Positions 19,665-30,714 are shown, counted from the stretch's first letter. The stretch: 64,000 bases of DNA from Mallotus nudiflorus (GCA_947683625.1 CANTUR010000009.1:6709501-6773500), one strand, 5' to 3'. Numbers and translations are program-made. The notes: generated by a model not told the origin, from the letters alone.

Positions 19665-22600
19665 TTGAACATATGTATGGGAGGAATAAGGTTGGAAAGA
19701 TGTATATATTGTACACTTTTTCTGATACTTGCTACTTGCTACCTACTACTTTCTACATGTTGCATAGCATGTGCATCATGTATACATACGTACCTTCCAT
19801 GCATCAAACTTTCATATTGTTTAATAACCATCATAGATTCATTTGCGTCTTCTCATATCTGGGGATGGAATGGTGGCAAATTAATCAGAATAAATCTAAG
19901 TCCTAAGTCAATAGCTCAAGAGATCCTTTAAGATCTTGAAAAGAGTCCTATCAACTTGCTTTACCTATAAGCTAAACCAACTCATACTAAACAGATAGAA
20001 TATATATATATATATGGGAGAGGAGATCCAAAGATTCATTTGAGCCAACATACAATGTGTTAGTATAAGGTATGCCCTAGTGGCATTCTTGTAATTATTT
20101 AGACATTGTATATAATCCCTATGGCAATAAAATATTCTTTTAAATAAATATGTTATTTTTTTGAGTATTTATCCTTTAGTATTATGTTGAATAAATTTAT
20201 TATCAAAGAGTTGATAATATGAGTTACATATTTTTTCAGTACATTTACTATAAATTGTTCGTAGTCAATTAATTAATGTTTGGATAATATTAATTAGATT
20301 ATCACCTCTGTCTATTTTCCTTGATTAGTATGAGAAACTAATAGTGGGAGGTAGTGAAACTCATGCTACTTGATATGAGTAATCAGAATAGACATGTGGA
20401 TACTCATTGGATGGGTTAATCGAGCAGTGACATTAGTATTATGATTGCAAGGATATTCACATATAATCAACAATCACAATCTAGATTATAATGGTGCATA
20501 TAGTCCTTTGACTTGAGGTGACATAGTCATCCACATTTAGGTGGTTAGAGTTTGTTACCGCTTACATACTTGTATTAATAATCACATGGGTATATGGCGT
20601 GTGTTGGCTCTAATTAGTTAAATGTAGGGATGAATGTTTAACCAAGATGGGATTCATTACCTGGTGTGAGCTGGGATAGATCCTATGCTATCTAAGTTTA
20701 TTCTTGATGAATATATTCCTGGCCAGGATAAATACAACACAGTTTGGAAAAGAGTTTCAGTACTATAAAGAGTTATAGTATTTGTTGTATTTTATCAAGA
20801 ATTAAAACATATGATGAGGTCATATAATAAAGCTATTAGAGCTTGATAATACCTTGACTCTAGGCTATATTAGGATCTTTAATAAAAGGAATTTAGTGCA
20901 CGGTAATTATGATAAGGTTCGTGTGAATCATAATATGCATTCATTTCTAATTGGGTAGCTGTGATATCGATACTAGGGGTCACTCACAGCTTATGAGAAC
21001 TAAATGTGAATAACTGGGATTTTCACATTTAGAATTGAAAAGAGTTTCAAATAATATTAAATGTTAATATTATATTTTCTCATTGCCATTTAGACATGAA
21101 CCTAGTAAGTCACACCTTAAAGAGTTTTATTTATTTACTATTGTATTAATCTAATTATTGATTAAAAGAGTTTAATCAATTAATCAAGATTAATATAATT
21201 AGATTTATGTTTTGAACAATGATTCTAGTATATCATGAAATCTAATTCAAATAAGAGTATTATTTACTAATTAATATTTGATATTAATTAATATATATTA
21301 AATTAATAAATATATATATATGTTGTTATTTATTTATGGACTTATGTTAATGGTCCAAATTGGTTTGGACATAGGCCAAAATTTGTTTTGGACCTAAGAT
21401 TAATTAAAGTCCATATCTATGTATATGTATAATTTAATATGTAAATTAATACATTTGATGTATACTTTACATACAAATTTATACATTAATATGTGTAGGT
21501 GGCAAGCTTAATTATTGAATTAAGCAAGGTGTCATAGTAATTAAGTGGATATTTCTAATGTATGCCTAAGGTGTCATTTTTAATCATTTAGATGGTTAGG
21601 TGTATACCTAAGGTGGCATACTTAATAATCACTTAATTAATTAATTCATACATTTCCTTAGTGGAAAATTACTACACATATATCTTTGATATATCTAAGG
21701 CAAGTCAAGAGACTTGGTATGTGATAAGAGAGAAAAGATAATGCTTAAGTGAGTTTTTGCTTAAAGAGTTAAGTAAAATTCACTAAGTGTTTTTGGTTAT
21801 GATGAGATCATAAACCAAAAATAAACACAACATATACTAAACATATACTCTATATTTGTGCTCTTAATTAAATTAGTACAAGTTACTAAGTTCAATTAAC
21901 ACAAGTAAGTGATAGATAAGGCTTTGGTGTTTCAAACTAGAGGCCTTACATTTGGAAGGCTAAGAATTTGATTCAAGGAATTAAATACAAGGAATACTAA
22001 GCTCTACAACAAGTAAGTTTACAAACTTATAATTAATTAATTATTTGTTTGTATATTGCTTAATTTATTTAGTTACGTATTTCAATGCAATTTGAATCTT
22101 GGGCAAATGAAATTCTTCATCTTATGAAGGGTTATGATGAGCAAATTTTTGAAATTTACTCTATTTAGACTTGTGCTTACAACACATGTATTTATGTCTA
22201 AATACCATAACTGATTTCTAACACAATGACCATAAGTACTACTAAAGCACTATTAGTAGTGATTACTAAGTTGTTCGTGTTATCTTTAAAAGGGATGGCC
22301 TTAAAATGGTATCATGAGATAGAAAAATCTATCCAAGCTGACTGAAAGGAATTATGTATTGCCTTTTTGAAATAATATGATTACAACACTAGACTGGAAG
22401 TGTTTATTAGAGACTTAGAATTGACAAAGCAAAAACCAAATGAATCCTTTTTTAATTTCCTTACTAAGTTCATGAATAAGGCAGGACTAATAAAGAACAA
22501 GCTAGCTGAGAAGGATTAGATTAGGATGATAGTTCATAATGTATAATCTAATAATGTCAAGAGAATGCAAATAATGAATCCCAAAACATTCATAGACTTG

Positions 22601-22847
22601 TATGATTATGGTCTATAAGAAAAAGAGATTGAGAGTGAAAAGAAAAGAAATACTAAAAGCACCGGAACCTAAAATTACCTAACTAGAGGCACATAATAGG
22701 GAAGCACCAATGGAGCTGTAGAGGTGCACACAGTGTAGCAACCCTAAAGATTCTCAAACTTCAACCAACCACTCTCCAAAGTCCTAGAAAGGCTAATATA
22801 GAAAGGCCTGCTTTAACTTTTAACCTTTTCCAAACCACTGAACCCAA
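19665..22847 (+). pseudogene. Tat gag remnant, copy A (interrupted)
   Basis: The frame opens at 19,665 (88 codons, including a cysteine-rich hydrophobic stretch) and leads into LEKSPINxLYLxAKPT-type gag sequence. About 525 bases that copy B keeps (50,771-51,292, the proline-rich part) are missing and replaced by (TA)n at 20,000-20,015. A solo LTR interrupts the frame at 20,058-22,223. Gag resumes at 22,229 with STTKALLVV and KGMALKWYHEIEKS, the W-Y-x-x-L block of retrotransposon gag, to about 22,847. There it abuts minus-strand reverse transcriptase. The product would have been the capsid protein. It is dead through stops, deletion and insertion. Confidence 0.75.
20058..22223 (+). mobile_element. 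Solo LTR, 2,166 bp, with 5-bp target duplication
   Basis: It begins TGTTAGTATAAGG and ends CTGATTTCTAACA, so TGTTAG/CTAACA form perfect short inverted ends. It is flanked by CAATG at 20,053-20,057 and 22,224-22,228. Copy B has the empty site (ATACAATGACCATGAG at 51,331-51,346). It has no internal region and no coding potential. It is a solo LTR left by recombination between two LTRs of one element. Fragments of the same family in reverse lie at 4,640-5,257 and 44,803-45,511. TG..CA ends and length fit a long-LTR element; copia or gypsy cannot be decided from the LTR alone. The strand is set by the family copies only by convention. Confidence 0.92.
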
Positions 22848-23930
22848 CTAAGTACCCTATTATGTTATGAAAGTTGTCTTTTCTTTGGCAATAATGGCCA
22901 TTAGGATCTAATTATACCCAGATAATCCATCCATGAAGGAGTACATTGCATTCGGAGTTGTCAACCAATATATTTATGTCAAGTAGTGCGAAATCATCTT
23001 TTAAGAAGGCCTTATTCAGAGTTCTGTAATCGACACAGATTCTTAACCTTCTGTCTTTCTTCGATACTAGCACCACATTTGCTGACCAATTTGGATAGTC
23101 TACCATCGCTAGGAATTTTACCTTGATCTATTTCTTGATGTCCTCTTTCACTTGTTGGGCCCATTCTAGTTTAAGTCTTCTTAGTTTTTGCTTTACTAGT
23201 TTGCGCCCATCTTTGGTAGGAATGAAGTATTGAGCAATGCCTATATTAATACCAAGCATATCATCGTATGTCTAAGTGAATACTTTTAAATATTTTATTA
23301 ATATTTTTTCAAATTTACTCCTCTCTTTAAGGGTAACATGTTTCAAAATATGCAGAATATGTGATTCATATTCTGTGCCAATGTTAAATGATTCAGTGCA
23401 TATGGAATGAATGTCAAATATGCTAATGTATTGATCAATACAATGCACACTACCATTAGGAAAGACATCAAACAAGTAATCAAAATCATATTTCATTGCA
23501 TTAACTTTAGAGTTCATTACATAATTATTTTCAAATAAAGAAAAAGTACAAAGATTATCATCTGCAATGTCTTCGAATACGATGTCATCAATGATTAATT
23601 TAAGGATAACAATAGCTTGAGCATGATTGATAGCTTCACTCTCATATTTTATCTCCAAGTTTTTCATCAACTCATAGATGTGAGTCTCAGTGATAATGTC
23701 TAGTAAGTGCTTTACCTTGAGCATGTCATTAAAGATCTAAAACTTTTGTTTCTTTATTTCGTTGCTCATCCACTCGTCATCTTGTCATTGATGAGACTTT
23801 GGTTGAGCTTTCAACCATAAAAAAGGTTGACTTTTTAGCCCCAGTATCCTTTTCAGGATCATTTTAGACTCTATTGTTTTTTCCTCCTACTCCTATTCCA
23901 AGCAGATATTGCATCTTCTTTATTATAGTA
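22848..23930 (-). pseudogene. Tat protease-RT linker and reverse transcriptase remnant, minus strand, copy A
   Basis: On the minus strand the linker (23,724-23,272, 150 codons, ending KILIKYLKVFT) precedes RT: MVDYPNWSANVVLVSKKDRR, then LRICVDYRTLNKAFLKDDF and LLDINILVDN. It runs to the MAIIxKxKTTFI block, and the remnant stops at about 22,848. The YxDD box, the rest of RT and RNase H are absent. The protease, present in copy B, was lost by a deletion at 23,930. The C-terminal side is joined head-on to plus-strand gag, a junction shared with copy B. RT would have copied the element RNA into DNA. Confidence 0.8.
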
Positions 23931-24567
23931 GTAATGTGCAAGCATTGACATGCAAAAAAAAATTGGGCTTGCACGGCCATGCACATGTAAGTGAAGCCCT
24001 TGACACGACTATATTATGCAATGCATGGCCGTGCAATTTTGTTTCTTAAAATTTGGCATGGCCGTGCTATGGCTTATATGATCGTGTACTTTTCCTTTTG
24101 TGAAATGGCATGGCCATGTTGAGCCTTGCACAGCTGTACTATTTTTTTTTTTTTTTACCATGGACATGTTTTTAATTACATGGCCATGAACTTTTCTTTC
24201 AAAATTTTAGCACAACCGTGTTTGGCATTGCATGGCCATCCATGATGAATACACACCCGTGCTCCTTTCTTTGACTTTTCTTAATCTTGACTTTTCTGAA
24301 TGGTTGTAATGCATTGCATGCCTAAATATTTTAATTCCTACAAAAAAATAAAAAATCAACAAGAAGAATACAAAAACTAGACAAAAAATATAAAACTCCT
24401 AATTTATTTAATTAATGCATGATTATGTCGATATTTTATTGAAGTCCTAATATATGCAAAATGCTAAATCTATTAATTATTATCCAAAAAATGGACAATT
24501 ATGCACCTAAAATGAAATATTATTATATTAAAATGGTCTAATTTTTAATAAGAAAATGCAATTATCA
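23931..24567 (-). mobile_element. Athila-type 3' LTR remnant, copy A
   Basis: The minus strand starts TGATAATTGCA at 24,567, just after a GTGTGGGAG polypurine-like tract, and runs left through a cluster of GCAYGGCCRTGC palindromes (23,940-24,265). It ends at a deletion point near 23,930. Copy B keeps the full 1,587-base LTR (53,755-55,341), so about 950 bases of LTR plus the neighbouring protease are missing here. Confidence 0.75.
23940..24265. repeat. Cluster of GCACGGCCGTGC-type palindromes in the LTR, copy A
   Basis: About ten degenerate copies of GCAYGGCCRTGC or ACACGGCCGTGT, spaced by short AT-rich stretches, for example near 23,977, 24,028, 24,057, 24,107 and 24,227. The CpG sites are often decayed to TpG/CpA. 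The same motif is clustered again in the internal region at 27,495-27,660. Confidence 0.7.
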
Positions 24568-25844
24568 ATTACTCCCACACTTGAACTTTTGCTTGTCCGC
24601 AAGCAAGAACCTTATTATAACAACAATATAAGCATATTAAAATAAAATTAAGGATAGTTTAATCAATATAGTAGTGGATTAATAGAAGTATTAAATAGCA
24701 AACCTGAGTTAATAAATTGAGAAAAAGAATATGAAAATTACTAAGTTAACCATACATCTCAAATGAAGTATTCATAAGAATTGACAAACTAAAACTTATA
24801 AACCAAGGAAAATCAAATATATTTAAATTATTAGCCAACCCTTAATCAAAATATGATAACTAGCTAAATTTTTTATTTTATTTTATTCATTTTTATTGGA
24901 TTAGAATCCTTCCTAACTTTGGTATTCTCTACCGTTCTTGTATTACTGAGTATGAATACCGTCATTAGGTACCTTTAGATTACTCATAATCAATTTGAGC
25001 ATTGGAGTAGAACAAAGTTTATTATATGCTTTTTAAAGCTTTTTGCTCCTCTAATCCTTTTTTTTAACATAGCTAAATTATCATATAGTAGGAAGAAGGC
25101 ATTCCTAATAATAAAAATTTATCTAAATCTCTTGATTACAAAAATATGTCCAAAAATTCTTTTTAAATAAAACAAAATAGAGGCATATATTTAAGTTCAT
25201 TAAAAGTTAAAAATTCTGCTTCTCAAATAATTAACAAAGCTTTAAACAGTATACTACAAAAATTAACCATACACTGTATTAACTAAACTAGCTAATTTTA
25301 ATTTTAATTCACAAAGCTTAAAATTATAACAAGTTAGTAAAAATAAAAGTGTGGTAAAAAAAATAACCAGTCAATAATTATAATTATACAAACCACATAT
25401 TGTATATAATATATAAATATATTATTAATTTTTTTGCAAAAAATAAATAAATGGAATGTAAGTAAATGAACTCAAAATTAAAACATAAAGTACTAAAAGA
25501 TAAAGTAAGTAAACACTCCCCGCACACTTGAATTGTACATTGTCCTTCATTTGTTGCACTACAATTGGAGGGAAATATATGAAATGCATTAAAAGAAAAC
25601 ATAAAAAAAAATAAAATAATATAGAATATAATATAAAATGAAAAGTTCACACAAATGACCTCGAAAAGTACACAATTCATAACATTCACTAGACATAAAA
25701 ACCAAAGACAAAGTATGCTAACACAATTAAAAAAAGCAAAAACATAGGCTTATAGTAAAGCACATCAATCACAAACATTTAAAAACATTATTTTTCATAA
25801 AAATACAAAAAAGAACATTAAAATAACACTGTCATCCACAAAAC
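24568..25844 (-). other. Athila 3' noncoding region, copy A
   Basis: On the minus strand this lies between the downstream ORF and the 3' LTR. Right next to the LTR is the tract GTTCAAGTGTGGGAG, the Athila-style polypurine tract; a second GTGCGGGGAG-type tract lies near 25,515. The 101-codon hydrophobic ORF at 25,384-25,689 is not kept in frame in copy B and is not called. Confidence 0.6.
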
Positions 25845-26914
25845 TCATGCATCTTTATCGTTTAGCTCATTAGATGGAGTTGTCTTTGAATCATCTAGGT
25901 AGGGACGAGGAATGAATCCTTGATGGGAAAAATAAGCTATAAGGTTATAATTCATTCTATTTACCAATCCTTCCATGCCAGTCATTCTAGTATCAAAATG
26001 TTGTATCCAAGGGACAAGTTCATCTATAGAAGGCGGATGTGCACTTGATAAAGAGGCACTAGAGGCATGCGGGGGCTAAGCAATAAGGGGATGAGGAAGT
26101 AAAACTAGCTGTTGTCCATCAAATTTAATTAATCCCATGTTGTTCGTCATTATCAGTCCAACAGAGTAGTCTCCCTCCACACTCAAAAATGGCAACACCT
26201 AAACATCAAATCTAACAAATTATGCTATTGCAGTAATGATACCCAATAATTTTAATTACACTGTACTCCACACTTTACCTTATTTAATTTATAAGCAATA
26301 GTGGTGGCCATGTATGCTTTCTTCCCATGAAGCATACAGTATAATAAAGTTAAATCCTTAGAATTCATAACATCGTCACTCTCCTTTTGGCCAAAGATTG
26401 TTTGAGCAAATAACTAATGAATATACTAAAGGGCATGGGAAATGATTTTAGCCTCCTTAGCCATCCTAGCATTACACCACTCATTAGTACCCATTATTTA
26501 TGACCAAAATTCATGTTTATCGAATATCCCCACATCATCATCTTGATGAGGCAAGTGAAGGAAATCATTAATGGTAAAGACACTAAAAGTAAAAATTTCA
26601 CTATTGAGCCTAAATGATATCTTCCCTTATTAGTAATCATAGCCATAAGAACTAAGGAATTCACAAATCATTTGCTTATAGGAGGGGTACCACAATTCAG
26701 CCCATGCATCCCACCTAATTCTGTTTCGATACATGTCGACCTCCTCCCATTGCTTGACAAATTTCAAAGCATTTACAACCATATATTAGATGGGTAGTAT
26801 GGTTCTCGTTGCCAAATTTTGGAAGTTAACTTCATATAGTGCATTTTGGAAATGAATAGTAGGTGGATATCTTTTGAGAGTGGTTAGGGTGGTTCTTTTT
26901 ACAGTAGTGCTCAT
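25845..26914 (-). pseudogene. Athila-type downstream ORF (ATHILA ORF-1 family-like), copy A
   Basis: The start is ATG at 26,914 (MSTTVKRTTLTTLKR) and the end is TGA at 25,845-25,847, about 356 codons. Recognisable blocks are FVKQWEEVDMYRNRIRWDAW, EFLSSYGYDY, TINDFLHLPHQDDDVGIFD, and ARMAKEAKIIS...FGQKESDDVMNS followed by LTLLYCMLHGKKA. The last block is the conserved 'R-Y-x-H-x-x-x-A-x-x-I-F-G-R' and 'L-x-x-L-x-C-M-x' region of the Athila ORF family. The tail is proline/serine rich. It has only a few stops and one frameshift, at about 26,268, where two C's present in copy B are missing. It lies 3' of integrase on the same strand, the position of env-like or extra ORFs in Athila elements. No membrane segment or signal peptide is evident. 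Function unknown. Confidence 0.65.
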
Positions 26915-27138
26915 AGCGATAATAAAAATAGAAAAACAAAAGATGAGGAAAGAATGGGTTTTTAGGATGGATAGAAAAACATAATAAAAGAAAAATGAAA
27001 AAGAATAAGTTAGGAGGAATAATTATGAATAGAAAAATAAAGGGATAGGTTTCAGCATGATAGGAAAGAAACTAAAGAAAATTTGCAGAAGGGAAAATGT
27101 GGTTGATGATAAATATGAAGTATGTGGTGTATGTGACT

Positions 27139-27345
27139 TTATAAAGGGAAAGGGACATGACATGTGACTTTTGGGAAAGAGCATGGTTGTGTATGTTAGT
27201 GAGAATTGGGAAATGAAAGGTATTGAGAGTTTATAGAATAGGTAAGTGAAAGGTTGTGTGAATTTATAAAGGGAAAGGGACATGACATATGACTTTTGGG
27301 AAAAAGCATGGATGTGTATGTTACTGAGAATTGGGAAATGAAGTG
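27139..27345 (-). promoter_or_regulatory. Duplicated TATA unit upstream of the Athila downstream ORF, copy A
   Basis: A 125-base unit is present twice. Each has CCCTTTATAAAxTCACA on the minus strand (TATA at plus 27,139-27,145 and 27,264-27,270), preceded by GTCACATGTCATGTCCC. Downstream the minus strand is CA- and CT-rich with few G, like a plant 5' untranslated region, and the ORF starts 225 bases after the nearer TATA. Copy B keeps both units (57,906 and 58,031). A promoter for a separate mRNA is inferred, not shown. Confidence 0.45.
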
Positions 27346-27354
27346 TGTGATCTA

Positions 27355-27480
27355 TATTATATATATACAATAAATAAAAATAAAAATAAAAATAAATAAA
27401 TAAATAAATAAAATATATATATATATATATACAAACACCCATACACACACACATATACATATATATAATACATATAAATG
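27355..27480. repeat. Microsatellite cluster (AAAT)n, (AT)n, (AC)n
   Basis: AAAATA/AAAT units (27,367-27,411), then (AT)n to about 27,431, then CACACACA and TATATATA. Copy B has a longer (AAAT)n and (AT)n tract at 58,228-58,292. Confidence 0.9.
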
Positions 27481-27494
27481 TATATAATATAGAT

Positions 27495-27660
27495 ATGCCG
27501 TGCTAACTAATAACACCAAAATCACACGGCCATGTTAGGTGGGGCACGATCGTGGTCATTAAAGGCATTAAAATGACATGGCCGCGTTGGTTAGGGCATG
27601 ACTATGGTAACTAAAAGAACAAAAATGACACAATCGTGCTTGGTAAGGCACAAATGTGTT
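27495..27660. repeat. Internal cluster of GCACGGCCGTG-type palindromes, copy A
   Basis: Units of about 50-60 bases each carry a degenerate CACGGCCGTG core (near 27,525, 27,545, 27,580, 27,600, 27,635). The layout is like the cluster inside the Athila LTR. Copy B has the matching cluster at 58,315-58,510. Confidence 0.65.
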
Positions 27661-28162
27661 CTTGTACCTGATTACAGGGGTGTGCCAATTTGTGTCATGC
27701 CCATATTACTTTTATGAAGCTTGGCCCTCAATATGCATGCATACATCATGTAATAGCAACATATGTCCCAACTTAAAAATTATCATTCAAAGTCACTCCA
27801 AATATTTTCAAAGTCAACCAAACATTCAACCACACAAACAACTACAAAAAATTATAAATACAAACAAAAATAAAGAAAACTTCCCCAATTTATTTCTCGA
27901 TGCTGCAATACTCTGTATTTTGATCATCATTGATGACTTGAGAAGAGTCTATACTGCATGAATATCCTAGGTATTCAGAAATCTGCATGAAGAATAAAGC
28001 TACTTAGGGGGAATCAAACAAACTAAATAAATAAATAAATAACACATGGGTTAACTCCTTCATCCAAGTAAGGAGGGGAACTCTATCAAGCTCCTTCATC
28101 CTCATTACAAGTGATGAGAGTTATAGTGTACCCGTTTTAGCTTTAGGTGCCTCTTATAAGTC

Positions 28163-30680
28163 CTAATTGCTTATGAGTTTTGATATTTCCTCTCTAAAAT
28201 AAAATATAAGTTGATGTCCATTCACCTTGAAGGGTTCACCTTTATTTCCTTGAATAACCACTACTCCATGAGGAAACGCTTCCATTACTGTAAAAGGACT
28301 ATACCATCTGGACTTCAGCTTCCTAAGGAAGAGACAGAGTCTAGAATTGAACAAAAGAACCTTGTCCCCTTTTTCAAAGTGCTTTAGCTTAGTCATTGCA
28401 TCATTCCATCTTTTAGTCTTGTCTTTGTAAATTTAAGCATTCTCATAACCCATATTCCTACTTTCCTCCAATTCATCTAGTTGAGAAGCCACCTCTCCCC
28501 TACTTTCTTATAGTCCATATTCAATGCTTTGATAGTAAAGTGTGCTTTATGCTTGAGCTCCACTAGAAGATAATAGGCTTTACTAAAAACTAAACGATAT
28601 GGTTACATTCCGAGTGGAGTCTTAAAAGTATATCAATAGGATCATAATGCATCATTGAGCTTAAGTGCCCAATCTTTCCTAAAGCTATTCACTGTCTTTT
28701 TTAAAATCTTCTTTAATTCTCTCTTAGTCACTTTAACTTACCCATTAGCCTATGGATGATAGATGTATAGACTTTATGCTTTACACTATATCTTACTAGG
28801 AGGACTTCAAACTATTTGTTAAAGACATGACTTCCTCCATCACATATAATGGCCCAAGGAGTCCCAAACCTTATAAAGATATTTTTTCAAGAACTTGCAT
28901 ACCACTATGGCATCATTAGTAACACAAGCCTGAGCCTCAACCCATTTTGACAAATAGTCAACATAAATAAGAATGTATCAATTTCTAAGAGAATAAGGAA
29001 ATAGTCCCACAATGTCTATACCCTATACATTAAAGAGTTCAACCACTAGAATTCTAGCTTGTAGCATCTCTTCTTTCCTTGAATGTCCCCCCACTACGTT
29101 GACACTTATCACATTTCATAATAAAGTTTCTAGCATCCTTAAATATAGAAGGCTAATACAATCCACATTCAAGTATTTTAGTTGCTATCTTGTTTGGTCT
29201 ATAATGTCCACAATAGGAAGAACTATGATAGTGGTGCATGACATCATACATCTCTGAGTCAGTAATGCACCATCTCACCAAGCCATCATTGCATAATTTT
29301 TACAAATAAAGAACATCCCACACATAGTTTTTTGCATCATGCTTGAGATTCTTTCTTTGTTGATATGAGAAGTTCTTAGAAAGTTATCCACATGAGAAGA
29401 AATTAGACAAGTCTGTAAACTAGGGGATAAATGCAATTTCAAGTAGTGTATCATCTATAAAAGTCTCCTTGATGGATGCTTCATCACTGTTCTCCTTTTT
29501 TAAGCATGTTAGATGGTCAGCTACCAAGATCTTTGAGCCCTTATTATCTTTGATCACTGTATTAAACTCTTGAAGTAGAAGTACCCATCGAATCAACATT
29601 AGCTTAGAATCTTTCATGGATAACATATATTTAATAGTTGTGTCATCTATGCACACTATCAATTTCAATCCTAGAAGATAAGATTGAAACTTATCAAAAG
29701 CAAAGATAATAACTAGCATCTCCTTCTTTGTTGCGGCATAATTGAGTTGTGCTTCCGAGAGAGTTTTGCTTTCATAGTATATAACATGTAAATTTTTATC
29801 TTTGCACTACCCTAGAATAGCTCCTATGGCTTGGTCACTGGCATCACATATCAGTTCAAATTGAAGGCTCTATTCTGGTGGTACCATAATAGGTAGTGGT
29901 GTGAGTTCTTTCTTCAACCTATAAAATGTATATTTACATTAATTAGTGAACTTAAAAAGGGCATCTTTTTTTTTATAGGTTTAGAAATTTTAAAAAAATC
30001 CTTGATGAAGCATATGTAAAAGTCAGCATGTCTAATAAAGTTTGTAACTCCCTTTACATTGGTTAGGTACCTAAGATTTTCAATTGTCTTTATCTTGGCT
30101 CAATCAACCTCGATTCCCTTACTGAAATTTTATGTCCGAATAATATACCTTCATTTACCATAAAGTGGCATTTTTCCCAATTGAGAACTAAATTAGTTTC
30201 CTCACATCTTGCCAATACCTTCTCTAAATTATTAAGGAAGCCATTAAATGAATCTCCAAACTTTGAGAAGTCATTCATGAAGACCTCCATGATATCCTTA
30301 ACTAAATCTAAGAATATAGCTGTCATGTAAAGTTGAAATGTGGCAAGGCCATTGCATAGCCCAAAAGGCTTTCTCCTATAGGCATATATGCTATAAGGAC
30401 AAGTGAATATTATTTTATCTTAGTCCTCTAGAGCTATAGCAATCAAGATGTAGCCTGAGCATCCATCAAGGAAGCAGTAGAAAGTATGTCCTGCAATTCT
30501 CTCAAGCATTTGGTCAATGAATGGCAAGGGAAAGTGGTATTTTCTTGTGGCATTGTTGAGATTCCTATAATCAATACACACCCTCCAGCTAGTAACAACT
30601 CTTGTTAGGATTAACTCCCCTTCATTATCCTCCACCATGGTCATCCCTAATTTTTTTGGCACACACTAAATAGGGCTCAT
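28163..30680 (-). pseudogene. Athila pol remnant (RT, RNase H, integrase), minus strand, copy A
   Basis: N to C runs right to left. RT: GWRVCIDYRNLNNATRKYHF, FIDQMLERIAGHTFYCFLDG, then the box VFMNDFSKFGDSF, where the usual FMDD is FMND. RNase H: KFQSYLLGLKLIVCIDD and LIRWVLLLQEFNTVIKDNKG...VADHL (29,719-29,420). Integrase: a zinc-binding part near 29,270-29,100, the core, then a C-terminal GDKVLLFNSRLCLF, LKSRWYSPFTVMEAFPHG, FKVNGHQL ending in ISKLISN at 28,163. These blocks are typical of the Athila lineage. There are many stops and frameshifts. It is cut at 30,680, where copy B continues into the RT N-terminus, by the junction with plus-strand gag. Confidence 0.85.
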
Positions 30681-30714
30681 GCATACATGCATGCATTCAC
30701 CATGGTCATCCCTA
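30681..30714. other. Filler at the breakpoint between Athila RT and Tat gag
   Basis: These 34 bases belong to neither flank as collinear sequence. The second half, CACCATGGTCATCCCTA (30,698-30,714), repeats 30,633-30,649 from the Athila side. The first half, GCATACATGCATGCATT, is nearly identical to 30,739-30,755 on the gag side. This is the look of short templated filler at an end-joining site. Confidence 0.65.

Larger units (their letters stand above)
26915..28162 (-). other. Spacer between Athila integrase and downstream ORF, copy A
   Basis: Noncoding. On the minus strand, from right to left, it holds AT-rich sequence, the palindrome cluster (27,495-27,660), microsatellites (27,355-27,480), and a 125-bp tandem duplication with a TATA box in each unit (27,139-27,345). 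Then comes a CA/CT-rich leader-like stretch up to the ORF start at 26,914. Confidence 0.6.

Noticed and set aside
27023..27460. 145-codon minus frame rich in Y, F and I
   Set aside because: It is low-complexity translation of microsatellite and of the duplicated TATA unit; not kept in copy B.
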